Source: Rhizobium sp. 16-488-2b
Lineage (GTDB): Bacteria > Pseudomonadota > Alphaproteobacteria > Rhizobiales > Rhizobiaceae
DNA: 64,000 nt
Assembly (NCBI RefSeq): GCF_017741815.1
Contig: NZ_JAGHMF010000012.1
Coordinates: 186,001 to 250,000 of the forward strand
Reading direction: 5' to 3'
Notes under the pieces: generated by a model
What the model saw: only the letters and a program-made list of their open reading frames with translations
The model's database searches: none
What the model was told of the DNA's origin: nothing
In this document: positions 27,978 through 36,637 of the stretch, one piece after another
Numbering within the stretch: position 1 is the first letter of the stretch
Layout: each line of letters starts with the position of its first letter
Translations under genes and position numbers: made by a program

Positions 27978-29636
27978 TCAGTCGTTCCCGCCTTGAGCGG
28001 CTGCTTGCGCGAAACGCATCTTGAGCGCCGCCACCTCGCCGGGATCAACCGTCAATCCGGCAACGGCGATCCAGGCGTCGATATAGTGCTCGGGCGCATA
28101 GACATGGCCGTAGCCCATCGGCGACGTCGTCGCGATCATCAGATCGAACAGCAGCTGGAACATGGTCAGCACGGGAAACCACCTGAGGCTCGGCGAGACA
28201 TCCGGCCCGCGCGGCGCCTGCATCCACGCCGGCTCGCGATAGAAGGAATGTGGATCGAAGAACGTCACCGCATCGCTTGCATATTGCAGATAGACGATCC
28301 GCATCGGCCCCCATTGCGCAGCACCCGGAAGGTCCAGATGGTTCTCCTGGTTGGTGAAACGGATCATCGATCCGTCGCGGAAGGTCGGCAGCCAGGCCGG
28401 CGATTGCGGATTGCGCCCCGCCGTCACCGCATTCCACATACGGCTCTCGAAAGGCGGACCGCTCCACAGAGCACCCTGGAACGGATCGGCGATCACGTCG
28501 AAGATATCGGCCGATAGCTGCGAGTTCAGCGCGCCTAAGCTCAATCCATGCAGATAGAGCTTCGGCCGCTTGTCGTGCGGCAGCGTCGTCCAGTAACCGT
28601 AGACCTCGCGAAACAGCGCCTTGGCCGACTGCGCGCCATATTCCGATTCAACCAGCAGCGACAGCCAGCTCGAGAGGTAGGAATATTGCAGCGCCACGCT
28701 CGCGACATCGCCCTGCTTCAGATATTCCAGCGTATCCATCGCCGCCGGATCGACCCAGCCGGTGCCTGTCGGCGCGATGATGACGAGCATCGATCGCTCG
28801 AACGCCCCGTCCCGCTTCAGCTCCTCGAGAGCAAGCTTGGCGCGCGCCTCGATCGTATCGGCATTGTTGAGGCCGACATAGACGCGAATGGGCTCGCGCG
28901 CCTCGCCCTTCCAGAAGCCGCCGATATCGGAAGCGCTCGGCCCCGACGCCACGAAATGCCGCCCCTGCCGCCCGAGTCCGTCCCATGCGACCAGAGACGC
29001 CTTGCTTCCCGTCTTGGCCGGATCGGCGGGCATCGGAACGTTATCCTCGATCAGCGCGTCCAGCCGCTGCATCGACGAATCGATCGCATGCAGCGCCCCG
29101 CGCATCAGCACCCCTTCGGCCACCGACCAGAAGACTGCCACCGCGATCGCAAAGCCGATGACATTGGAAACGCGCCGCGGCACGAAGCGATCGAGCCGCC
29201 GCGATGTCCACCGGAAGGTCAGCAGGAACAGGCGGCCCAGCAACACCGCAACGAGAAAGACGACGAAAGCAAGCGCTCCGAGCTTGAACGGCTCAGCACT
29301 TTCGAGCTGCTCCATATGCCAGAGCTCGCGGATCGAGTTCTGCCAGCCCGCCGCCTGCCAGAGAAAGACGACGGCCACGATCAGCCCGCAGATCAGCACG
29401 GCCATCCTCTGCGACAGAAGCGGCCCGCGATAAGGCAGTTCGAGATACTTCCACAGGCTGACGGCGGCGACCCCGATGAGATAGCCGACGGCCGCGCAAA
29501 TACCCGACAGCGCCCCCTGAACGATGTAGGATCGCGGCATCAGCGTCGGCGTCAGCGACGCGGCGAAGAAGGCGAAGGCGAGCACCAGCCCGATCACCGA
29601 CAGAGAGCGAAAAAGACCACCGAGCAGACGTCTCAT
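27978..29636 (-). CDS. Membrane-anchored alpha/beta-hydrolase family protein (COG4425-like)
   Basis: 552 residues from the ATG at 29636 (GGGGAG upstream; a TTG at 29648 is the other option). Five or so N-terminal helices (residues 8-180) precede a large periplasmic or cytoplasmic hydrolase domain. The nucleophile elbow LHGLSLGALNS (Ser) and the earlier SLVAWDGLGRQGR region match the predicted membrane esterase family found in rhizobia and actinobacteria. The substrate is unknown. Same strand as the amidase and outer-membrane genes that precede it in transcription. Confidence 0.8.
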   Translation of the reverse strand: MRRLLGGLFRSLSVIGLVLAFAFFAASLTPTLMPRSYIVQGALSGICAAVGYLIGVAAVSLWKYLELPYRGPLLSQRMAVLICGLIVAVVFLWQAAGWQNSIRELWHMEQLESAEPFKLGALAFVVFLVAVLLGRLFLLTFRWTSRRLDRFVPRRVSNVIGFAIAVAVFWSVAEGVLMRGALHAIDSSMQRLDALIEDNVPMPADPAKTGSKASLVAWDGLGRQGRHFVASGPSASDIGGFWKGEAREPIRVYVGLNNADTIEARAKLALEELKRDGAFERSMLVIIAPTGTGWVDPAAMDTLEYLKQGDVASVALQYSYLSSWLSLLVESEYGAQSAKALFREVYGYWTTLPHDKRPKLYLHGLSLGALNSQLSADIFDVIADPFQGALWSGPPFESRMWNAVTAGRNPQSPAWLPTFRDGSMIRFTNQENHLDLPGAAQWGPMRIVYLQYASDAVTFFDPHSFYREPAWMQAPRGPDVSPSLRWFPVLTMFQLLFDLMIATTSPMGYGHVYAPEHYIDAWIAVAGLTVDPGEVAALKMRFAQAAAQGGND

Positions 29637-29709
29637 GCAACTCCCCAACCTTTAGCCGCAACGATCGACGGCGATCTCAGACGAAGATAAGCCCCGCAGT
29701 CCGCGCCTT

Positions 29710-30795
29710 CTACTCACCCAGGCCAAGAAAGACGAAGGGCTTGGCATCCTTGAATTCCGATGTCGCGTTGCCGGAGTAGGTATGGTCCTGGCTCTCGCCG
29801 AGGTCGAGCCGTTTCACCTCGCCGGTCTCCTTGGCGAAGTCGATCGCTTTCAGGTCTACCCAGAAGGTGTTGGGCGTCAGCGCCGACTCGAAGAAGTAGA
29901 GCTTGCGCTTGTGATCGAACACGGTGCGCCAGCGCGTCGACGAGATGTTTGGCTCCTCCGGCGTGTTGAGGCCATAGGGCACCGAGACATTGCGGATGAC
30001 GCTGAAGACGCTTGCGAGTGCCCGGTTGGGGCTCTCGTCCTTGGGGATCGCGTTGACATAGAAGGAGGCGCGCGCGAAGCGGTCGGCGGCCCGGTTGGTG
30101 CCGGGCAGCATGACGGTGCCGCCGATCTGCTTCCAATAGGAGTTCAAGGCGAGCTGCTCATCGAAAATCGGCGAATTCGTCATCACCTGATATTTGCGAT
30201 CGTGATGGATGACCTGCTTGCCGCCGATATATTCAACGATGGCGCTATCCCCTGTCGCATCCGACATCGACAGATGCAGCGTCGTCAGCCGGTTCTCCCC
30301 GGGCACATTGTCGGTGACGACGGTAAAGGGCTCCTTCCGAAGCGCCTCCACGGCCTCGTCGACGGTGGCGAAATTATCGAGCACATATTGCGCCCAGGCC
30401 GCGATGGTGAGGCCGGGCTTGCTGGACTTGTCGAAGGGCGGATATTCGGATTCGACCAGCCACAAGAGGTTGGCGTTCAGCCCCGCCTCGTTCACCCCAT
30501 CGGTGGTCGACACATCATAGCCGGTCGCGACGACGCTCCCGTATTTGGAGGTCCAGTGAATGGAATTCGGTCCGGCCTTGCCGCTGCGCTCAGTGCCGCG
30601 CGGCAGGATGTAGAGATTGGTGGTGATATCGCTCTTCCAGTCCATCGACCGTGCGGTGATGACGTTCGCGTCGGGACCGAGATAGACCACGCGGGTGCAG
30701 GCATCGGCGACGTCGGCGAAAAGCAGCGCGGACGCGATGATGGCGGTCGCGACCGTGCGAGCGCGTAAACGAGATGGACGGCGGTTCGAAGACAC
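29710..30795 (-). CDS. Linear amide C-N hydrolase (choloylglycine/penicillin V acylase family)
   Basis: 361 residues, GTG start with GGAG upstream. A basic N-terminus and signal peptide end at DACTRVVY; after cleavage Cys33 becomes the N-terminal nucleophile of this Ntn-hydrolase family. VITARSMDWKSD supplies the family's Arg/Asp pair, and the later NGVNEAGL segment matches. Relatives cleave bile salts, penicillin V or, in plant-associated bacteria, N-acyl-homoserine lactones; which applies here cannot be told. Secreted to the periplasm. Confidence 0.88.
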   Translation of the reverse strand: MSSNRRPSRLRARTVATAIIASALLFADVADACTRVVYLGPDANVITARSMDWKSDITTNLYILPRGTERSGKAGPNSIHWTSKYGSVVATGYDVSTTDGVNEAGLNANLLWLVESEYPPFDKSSKPGLTIAAWAQYVLDNFATVDEAVEALRKEPFTVVTDNVPGENRLTTLHLSMSDATGDSAIVEYIGGKQVIHHDRKYQVMTNSPIFDEQLALNSYWKQIGGTVMLPGTNRAADRFARASFYVNAIPKDESPNRALASVFSVIRNVSVPYGLNTPEEPNISSTRWRTVFDHKRKLYFFESALTPNTFWVDLKAIDFAKETGEVKRLDLGESQDHTYSGNATSEFKDAKPFVFLGLGE

Positions 30796-30826
30796 GGGGC
30801 TTCTCCAATATCGGTAATCGCGGAAG

Positions 30827-31651
30827 CTAGAAGCGCATGGAAAACCCGATCGCAGGGCCGTGCTGGCTGACGTCCCATTTGAACTTGTTCGCGCCGGTGA
30901 AGTCGTCGTTTTCGTAATCCTGGTAGAGAAGCCTGTACCCTGCCCTGAGCACGGTCGGATGACCGAGCATCATGGTGCGATAGCCGAGATAGGCCTGCGC
31001 GTTGACGCTCACCTTCGACCCCACGCCGAAGCCACCGACATCGGCCTCGGCAAACAGGTTCCAGCGTTCGGTGAGATCGGCATTCAGCCGCAGGCCGACG
31101 AAGGGATCGGTCCAGTCGGAACTCTTCGACGCGCGAAGGCCGAACGCCGCGACATCGGCCTCGAGCTTCGTCCAGCGCACACCGGCGGTCGGCTCGATCG
31201 ACAGCGTTCGCGGCTTGCCGAACACCGTGTCGTCGCCGAGAACCGCCTCATAGGCCTTGAAGAAGGCGCCGGCCGACAGGGTGGTCGTGGTGACGTCGAG
31301 CCCGATCTCGTGCGAGAACACCTGCTCGTCCTGGCTGGTCTTTACATGCTGGCCGTCGAAATAGACGCCCCATTGACCATTGGTGATCTCGATATTGCCC
31401 ATGAGAGCGAAATCGAGATGGTCGAAGATATCGGAGAAAGGAACGTCGACATCCGTGTCGAAACCGGCCAGCGATCCGCTGCCATTCAGCGATGCGGCCC
31501 ACACGTAAGGGCTGACGATGACGGCCCACTCGCGCTCCGGCGCGATCCTGCTGTTGTCGAAATCGGCCGCAGCGGCCCTTCCAGGCATAAATGAGAGAGC
31601 GGAAAACAGCGCAAGGCTCACGGTCGCCACACCCATCGCCAAAAGCCGCAT
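30827..31651 (-). CDS. Outer-membrane beta-barrel protein, unknown function
   Basis: 274 residues with a signal peptide (cleavage near AAAADF). The mature part has alternating hydrophobic residues, many aromatics and an F-terminal strand (IGFSMRF), the standard C-terminal signature of outer-membrane proteins. Resembles rhizobial barrel proteins with about eight strands. It lies 31 bases upstream of the Ntn amidase in transcription and may share its transcript. Confidence 0.8.
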   Translation of the reverse strand: MRLLAMGVATVSLALFSALSFMPGRAAAADFDNSRIAPEREWAVIVSPYVWAASLNGSGSLAGFDTDVDVPFSDIFDHLDFALMGNIEITNGQWGVYFDGQHVKTSQDEQVFSHEIGLDVTTTTLSAGAFFKAYEAVLGDDTVFGKPRTLSIEPTAGVRWTKLEADVAAFGLRASKSSDWTDPFVGLRLNADLTERWNLFAEADVGGFGVGSKVSVNAQAYLGYRTMMLGHPTVLRAGYRLLYQDYENDDFTGANKFKWDVSQHGPAIGFSMRF

Positions 31652-31886
31652 CGAAAGCCCCCATTTTCAATGTCCCGCCGCGACCTTACTACCGGAGGGC
31701 GAAAACTCAAGCGAGATCAGCAGGATTGCTCGCTGACGGCGATCGAATGCCGATTGCGAAGTTCAAAGAGACGGGTGGTCGCAAGGGCGCGACACTTTTG
31801 TCTGAACGCTCCGATTTCGGTTTTTCGGCCGATACGCTAGGGTCCGCAGGAATCGACCTGAAAATCCGCCTTCAAAAGGAGCGCCA

Positions 31887-32273
31887 ATGACCGAAGACCC
31901 CAAGCCGAAAGGCACGCTGACCCTGAGGACCATGGCGATGCCCGCCGATGCCAACCCGGCCGGTGACATTTTCGGCGGATGGGTCATGGCGCAGATGGAC
32001 CTTGCATCCGGCATCTCGGCCGCCGAGCGCGCCAAGGCGCGTGTCGTGACCGCCGCCGTCAAGGAGATGGCCTTCGCTCTGCCCGTCAAGATCGGCGACA
32101 CGCTGTCCATCTACACCGAGATCGAGCGCGTCGGCCGCACCTCTATCACGCTCTGTATCGAGGCCTGGGCGACCCGGGCCCGCTACAACAAGATGGAAAA
32201 AGTCACCGCCGGCACCTTCATCATGGTGGCGCTCGACGAGAACGGCCAGCCCAAGCAGGTTCCGGCCGAATAG
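31887..32273 (+). CDS. Acyl-CoA thioesterase, hotdog fold (YciA-like)
   Basis: 128 residues; AAGGAG upstream. The conserved DANPAGDIFGGWVMAQMDLA contains the catalytic Asp/Asn region of the BFIT/YciA thioesterases, followed by the RVVTAAVKEMAF strand. It hydrolyses acyl-CoA; members have broad specificity. Cytoplasmic, probably hexameric. It is followed by a structured leader of the next gene. Confidence 0.9.
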   Translation: MTEDPKPKGTLTLRTMAMPADANPAGDIFGGWVMAQMDLASGISAAERAKARVVTAAVKEMAFALPVKIGDTLSIYTEIERVGRTSITLCIEAWATRARYNKMEKVTAGTFIMVALDENGQPKQVPAE

Positions 32274-32283
32274 CCTGAAACAA

Positions 32284-32351
32284 GAGAAGGGCAACTTTTC
32301 GGTTGCCTTTCTCAACGAACCGAGCGATAAAAAGGCAACCAGGAGGTTGCC
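32284..32351 (+). promoter_or_regulatory. Leader with mutually exclusive RNA hairpins covering the ribosome site
   Basis: Hairpin A: GAGAAGGGCAAC (32284-32295) with GTTGCCTTTCTC (32302-32313), 12 bp with one G-U. Hairpin B: GGCAACC (32334-32340) with GGTTGCC (32345-32351), which occludes the AGGAGG (32341-32346) before the ATG at 32355. Alternative hairpin C: GGTTGCCTTT (32301-32310) is perfectly complementary to AAAGGCAACC (32331-32340) for 10 bp, and cannot coexist with A or B. C would free the ribosome site. The function is inferred. Confidence 0.6.
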
Positions 32352-32354
32352 AAT

Positions 32355-32801
32355 ATGTCCGATCGCATCGAAAAGACCATTGAACTCAATGCCCCGGTTG
32401 CCCGCGTCTGGCAGGCCATCAGCGATTACCGTGAATTCGGCGAATGGTTCCGCGTCAAGATCGACGCGCCCTTCGTCGCCGGCGAGGAAGCCACGGGCAA
32501 GATCCTCTATCCCGGCTACGAGCATCTCCGCTGGACGGTCACCATCAAGCGCATCGAGGAACCAACGCTGTTTTCGTTCACCTGGCTCCCCTATGCGGTC
32601 GATCCCGATAGAGACTATTCCGCCGAAATCCCGACGCTGGTCGAGTTCCGTCTTGAGCCGATATCGAAGGGCACCCGGCTGACCATCACCGAGTCCGGCT
32701 TCGACAAGGTGCCCGAATACCGCCGCGCTGAGGCCTTCCGCATGAACGACGGCGGATGGGCCGAGCAGATCAAGAACATCAAGGCCCATGTCGAACGCTG
32801 A
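32355..32801 (+). CDS. SRPBCC domain protein (AHSA1-like)
   Basis: 148 residues. Single START/AHSA1 domain with the N-terminal RIEKTIELNAPVARVWQAI strand-helix start, and the pocket segments WRVTVTIKR-like and LTITESGFDKVP. Such proteins bind small hydrophobic ligands. The gene overlaps the ArsR gene by 14 bases, a pair often seen in bacteria. Translation is likely controlled by the leader hairpins. Confidence 0.85.
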   Translation: MSDRIEKTIELNAPVARVWQAISDYREFGEWFRVKIDAPFVAGEEATGKILYPGYEHLRWTVTIKRIEEPTLFSFTWLPYAVDPDRDYSAEIPTLVEFRLEPISKGTRLTITESGFDKVPEYRRAEAFRMNDGGWAEQIKNIKAHVER

Positions 32802-33144
32802 GCAAATGTCGAACCCTGGCGCCACCACGGCCGGCCGAGACGCCGCCGCACTTTTCGCGGCCCTCGGCGACCCCACCCGCCTATCCCTGCTGGCCGCACT
32901 AAGCGACGGCCATCCGTCCTCGATCGCCGGACTCTCCGGCGGCACCGAGCTGACACGCCAGGCGATCACCAAGCACCTGACTGTCCTTGAAAAAGCCGGC
33001 CTCGTCGAAAGCATGAAGGTCGGCCGCGAAAGCCATTACAGTTTCCGCCGTGATCGCATCGATATCATGCGCGCCTATCTCGACGGCGTCTCCAGGCAGT
33101 GGGATGACGCACTAGAACGCCTGCGCGCCTTCGTCGAGCGTTGA
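32788..33144 (+). CDS. ArsR family transcriptional regulator
   Basis: 118 residues. Winged helix-turn-helix at about residues 20-85: FAALGDPTRLSLLAAL and ELTRQAITKHLTVLEKAGLV. No Cys-containing metal site is visible in the recognition helix (metal-sensing ArsR members have CxC), so it probably senses something other than arsenic. Its start lies inside the SRPBCC gene; an ATG at 32806 is possible. It probably regulates this pair. Confidence 0.88.
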   Translation: MSNAEQMSNPGATTAGRDAAALFAALGDPTRLSLLAALSDGHPSSIAGLSGGTELTRQAITKHLTVLEKAGLVESMKVGRESHYSFRRDRIDIMRAYLDGVSRQWDDALERLRAFVER

Positions 33145-33171
33145 GCCCGGCGAAACCCGTCAGCCGGCTCA
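33142..33171. terminator. Stem-loop between convergent genes
   Basis: TGAGCC-c-GGC (33142-33151) pairs with GCCGGCTCA (33163-33171), bulging one C, around an 11-nt loop. The stem overlaps the ends of both the ArsR gene and the DUF1501 gene. Likely shared terminator, without a U-run. Confidence 0.4.
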
Positions 33172-34341
33172 CGCCCGCAGGAACTGCGATCCCTTGTCGA
33201 AGCTGACACCCGGAAATATCTTGGCCGTGAGATCATCCATACTCACATCGAACTGCCGATAGAGCATGGCGGCGGCGATCTCCCGCACATCCGCGGTCGG
33301 CGCCAGATCGCGCTGATCGAGCAGCTGCTGATCGCCAAGCCCCGGCCAGCGGCCGAGGATGCGACCGCCATTGATCGCGCCACCCGCCAGCACGGCACAG
33401 CCGCCCGTGCCATGGTCGGTCCCTCCGGATCCATTCTCCCGAACCGTCCGGCCGAATTCGGTCATCGCGAGCACCACGGTCTTCGCCCAGATATCCGGCC
33501 CCAGCGTCGACTTCAGCGTGGTGATGGCATCCGTCAGATCTTGCACCGGACGCTTGAACTGTCCGATCTGGCCGACATGCGTGTCCCAGCCGGTGATCGA
33601 GAAGCTGGCGATCCTGTAATCGCCCTTCAGCATGTTGCCGGCAAGGGCCGCCACATCCGCCACCTTCTGCCCGCGCGGCCCTCCGGGCTCGGCGACCATG
33701 GACGCGCTGTTGGCGCGGGTCGCCTCCTCCATGGCCTTCGCGAAAGCAGGGTCGCCGGCATAAAGCCGCTGAAGGAACTGCGTCTCGTCGCGGGCCGGGC
33801 CGAGATTGGAATCCGACGCCCAGACATCGACGTTGTTGGGCCCGGTCAGGATAAGCTCCGTCGAGGTGTTGACGTCGATCGCCTTGCGCGCATCCGATCG
33901 CGGGATGACGGCAAGCGCCCGGTTCAACCACCCGGTCTTTTCTTCCGAGACATGCTCGCCGCCCGATTCCAGCATGTCCTGGCCGTCGAAATGGCTGCGC
34001 TGGTCGCGATAGGGCGTCGACACCGCGTGCACGAAGGCGAGCTCGCGGCTTCGCCACAGGGGCATGAGATCGGCTGCCGAAGGATGGAGGCCGAAATGCC
34101 CGTCGAGATCGATGAGCCCAGTCTCCGGCGTCAGCGCCAGCGTCGGCCGGAACGCGGCAAAACCGGCATCGCCATAAGGCTGCACCAGCGCCAGCCCGTC
34201 CATCGCCCCGCGCAGCACGATGGTGACGAAGCGCTTGTCTCCCGGCATCGACGCGAAGGTGACGGGGGTGAGGATCGGGGCCGCCGCGAGGCAGCAGGCG
34301 GAAGCAAGGAAGCCGCGGCGCGATAGCGTGAAATCGGTCAT
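33169..34341 (-). CDS. DUF1501 family secreted protein, Tat signal
   Basis: 390 residues from the ATG at 34341. Tat-type signal LSRRGFLASACCLAA leads the mature protein to the periplasm. The DUF1501 domain belongs to the alkaline-phosphatase-like fold; metal-binding-like motifs include SHFDGQDMLESG and GGTDHGTGGCAVLAGG. It follows the DUF1800 gene, 10 bases downstream in the transcript. The two families are regularly encoded together. Biochemical role unknown. Confidence 0.88.
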   Translation of the reverse strand: MTDFTLSRRGFLASACCLAAAPILTPVTFASMPGDKRFVTIVLRGAMDGLALVQPYGDAGFAAFRPTLALTPETGLIDLDGHFGLHPSAADLMPLWRSRELAFVHAVSTPYRDQRSHFDGQDMLESGGEHVSEEKTGWLNRALAVIPRSDARKAIDVNTSTELILTGPNNVDVWASDSNLGPARDETQFLQRLYAGDPAFAKAMEEATRANSASMVAEPGGPRGQKVADVAALAGNMLKGDYRIASFSITGWDTHVGQIGQFKRPVQDLTDAITTLKSTLGPDIWAKTVVLAMTEFGRTVRENGSGGTDHGTGGCAVLAGGAINGGRILGRWPGLGDQQLLDQRDLAPTADVREIAAAMLYRQFDVSMDDLTAKIFPGVSFDKGSQFLRA

Positions 34342-34351
34342 TTCAAAGCTC

Positions 34352-35929
34352 CTATCGACGGTTGAACTCGGGCGACGCAAGCGCAAGCATCAGGCCGGTT
34401 GTCTTGTTGGGTGCCTGGCTGACGACGCGGATCGTGTCGTCGCGCGCGGCATCGCCAAGCGTTGCCTTCAGGAATTCACGGGGATCGAGCCCATGCCCGA
34501 ACTGCGCGGTCGCCCGCCGCGCCCAGCCGAGCCGCTCGGCAAGTTGGCTGGCCGTGATCCAGGCCGAGAAACTCTCCTCGAAGCCAGCAGGGCTCGGCGG
34601 CAACCAGATCGGTTGCCCCATGCGCCTCAGCGCGCCCTGCCCGAGCGCCCTTGCCGTCTGCATCGCCTTGCGGCGCTTCACCCTGTCCTCGTCGCCGGGA
34701 TCGATCATCGACGGCACGCCGCCAGCAGCGGTGTCTCCGCCCTTCATATCGTCTTTGGCGCCACCATTCATCGCACCGCCCATATCAGGAGCGCCCGGAG
34801 CCATGGCCCCCTGCGCGCCCATAGACTGAGCGTCGTCATCCTGCTGGTTGTCCTTGAGAAAGGCGACAACGGTGCCATCGCCAGAGCCTGCATTCAGCGC
34901 CCTGAGACCGGCAACGACGAAATCGAATGGCTGGCGCGCCTTCGCGCCCTCGTTCGCCCAGGCGGCGGGATGGTCGAGCATGGCGCCATAGACGGCCCTG
35001 AGATCGCCGTCGGTCTTCTTCCACGCACCGGTCATCGCGGCGATCAGCCCGTCATCCGGCTGATCGGAAACGAAATGCACCGCCAGCTTGCGACAGATAT
35101 GCGCGGCCGTCTTCGGATTGGCGGCAAGATCGTCGAGCATGGCGAGATAGTCGCCCGGCCGCCGCCTGTCGCCACCATAGCTGACGCCGAGAACCTCGTG
35201 ACGACCGGGCTCGGCGATGTTGGGGCGAAACGCCATGTCCATCTCCTGCCGGTCGATCGTCAGCCCGGTCAAAACCATGGCCGCGGCCCGCACATCGGCC
35301 TGCGTATAGCCGCTGCCGGCCCCAAGCGTGTGCAGTTCCAGCAATTCGCGCCCGAGGTTTTCGTTAAGCCCCTTCTTCTGCCGCATGCCGCCCTTGGAAT
35401 CCGGCCCGAGCGACTCCGCCTGATCGAGATAGATCAGCATCGCCGGATGCTCGGTCGCGCTGCGCAACAGATCGGCGAAGCGCCCGCCGATACGCGGCCG
35501 GATCGCTTCGGCCTCGTAGAGCGGCACGAGCAGCCGCATCGGCAGGCTCTTGTTGGCGCTGGTGGAAAAATGATTGGTCCAGAAGGTAGAAAGCCGCTCC
35601 TGGAAACCGTTCGGCGACATCACCGCCTGCAGCAGCCGCGCATTCGCATCCTGCTGGAACGTGCGCTGCGCCTGCTTCTGCAGAACCTTGCGCCGCTCGC
35701 GACGCGTCTGGTCATCGTCGCCGCTTTGCCTGAGATCGCGCAGATTGGCCTGCAGGTCGGCGATCACCTGATGCCGTTGCTCGATACCGCCGACGGGAAA
35801 CGCGACCGGTGCCCGCGCATCCGCGTTCACCTGTTTCAACAGGTCGTCCTTGTTCTGCGCCGCCACCTCGCCCGGCCGAAAACCGTAGCCGAAGCGGATC
35901 GCCGCCATCGTCGGAAAGGAAAGACTCAT
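34352..35929 (-). CDS. DUF1800 family protein
   Basis: 525 residues, start at 35929 with GGAGGTGA upstream. Contains the DUF1800 hallmarks: RFGYGFRPGE, the FWTNHFST motif and the QADVRAAAMVLTGL region. An insertion near residues 370-410 is rich in Met and Gly (GAMAPGAPDMGGAMNGGAK). No obvious signal peptide. It precedes the Tat-exported DUF1501 gene by 10 bases, the usual order of this pair, suggesting they act together. Function unknown. Confidence 0.87.
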   Translation of the reverse strand: MSLSFPTMAAIRFGYGFRPGEVAAQNKDDLLKQVNADARAPVAFPVGGIEQRHQVIADLQANLRDLRQSGDDDQTRRERRKVLQKQAQRTFQQDANARLLQAVMSPNGFQERLSTFWTNHFSTSANKSLPMRLLVPLYEAEAIRPRIGGRFADLLRSATEHPAMLIYLDQAESLGPDSKGGMRQKKGLNENLGRELLELHTLGAGSGYTQADVRAAAMVLTGLTIDRQEMDMAFRPNIAEPGRHEVLGVSYGGDRRRPGDYLAMLDDLAANPKTAAHICRKLAVHFVSDQPDDGLIAAMTGAWKKTDGDLRAVYGAMLDHPAAWANEGAKARQPFDFVVAGLRALNAGSGDGTVVAFLKDNQQDDDAQSMGAQGAMAPGAPDMGGAMNGGAKDDMKGGDTAAGGVPSMIDPGDEDRVKRRKAMQTARALGQGALRRMGQPIWLPPSPAGFEESFSAWITASQLAERLGWARRATAQFGHGLDPREFLKATLGDAARDDTIRVVSQAPNKTTGLMLALASPEFNRR

Positions 35930-36057
35930 GACCTGTCACCTCCATATCCCTGGATGGTGACAGGCTGGGGTCAAAACCGTCGGAAATTGAGGCAGAGACG
36001 TGACATGGACAATTTGTAATTCAAGGACTTACCCGGTCCCATCAGGCAGGATCGCAA

Positions 36058-36411
36058 TCATCCACGGAAGATGAAGGACGCTCCGACCGCGATCAGCGCA
36101 AATCCGATCGCATGGTTCCAGGTCAGGCTCTCGCCCAGCCAGAACACCGAGAAGCCGGAGAACACCAGAAGCGTGATCACCTCCTGCATGGTCTTCAGCT
36201 GCGCCGTCGAATAAACCGCCGAGCCGATACGATTGGCCGGCACCGCCAGGCAGTATTCGAAGAAGGCGATCGCCCAGCTGACGATGATGGCGACGAAAAT
36301 CGCCGTCCCCTTGTGCTTGAGATGCCCGTACCAGGCGAATGTCATGAAGACGTTGGAGGCAAGCAGCATGACGATCGGCCAGATGGCCGCGGGGCTGAGG
36401 GCAAAGGGCAT
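36058..36411 (-). CDS. DMT family protein (DUF486)
   Basis: 117 residues from the ATG at 36411; the open frame upstream is not protein-like. Four hydrophobic helices, with FMTFAWYGHLKHKG and YCLAVPANRIGSA as conserved pieces, and the C-terminal WNHAIGFALIAVGASFIF. A small DUF486 membrane protein, possibly a transporter that dimerises like EmrE/SMR. Substrate unknown. Confidence 0.88.
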   Translation of the reverse strand: MPFALSPAAIWPIVMLLASNVFMTFAWYGHLKHKGTAIFVAIIVSWAIAFFEYCLAVPANRIGSAVYSTAQLKTMQEVITLLVFSGFSVFWLGESLTWNHAIGFALIAVGASFIFRG

Positions 36412-36637
36412 GTGTGATTCCCGAGAGTTGAAGCTGGCGGCAGCATGTACCGCTGAACGAAAAGGCTTCAAGAGGTCGGGGAGCCTCCGCGAAATATATC
36501 GTCTCCGAGGCATCAGAACGTCACGCGAACCGGAACATTTCACCGGACCGGCCGTTTGAGGCAGCACCGGAAGCCAGGCAGCCCGAATGATGTCTCTGGC
36601 AATCGCGGGTCAACAGGCCCTTTGGCGGAGACATGGC

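Noticed and set aside
34220..36019. 599-residue frame antisense to DUF1501/DUF1800 genes
   Set aside because: Shadow frame spanning two real genes, composition Arg/His/Gly-rich, no domain.
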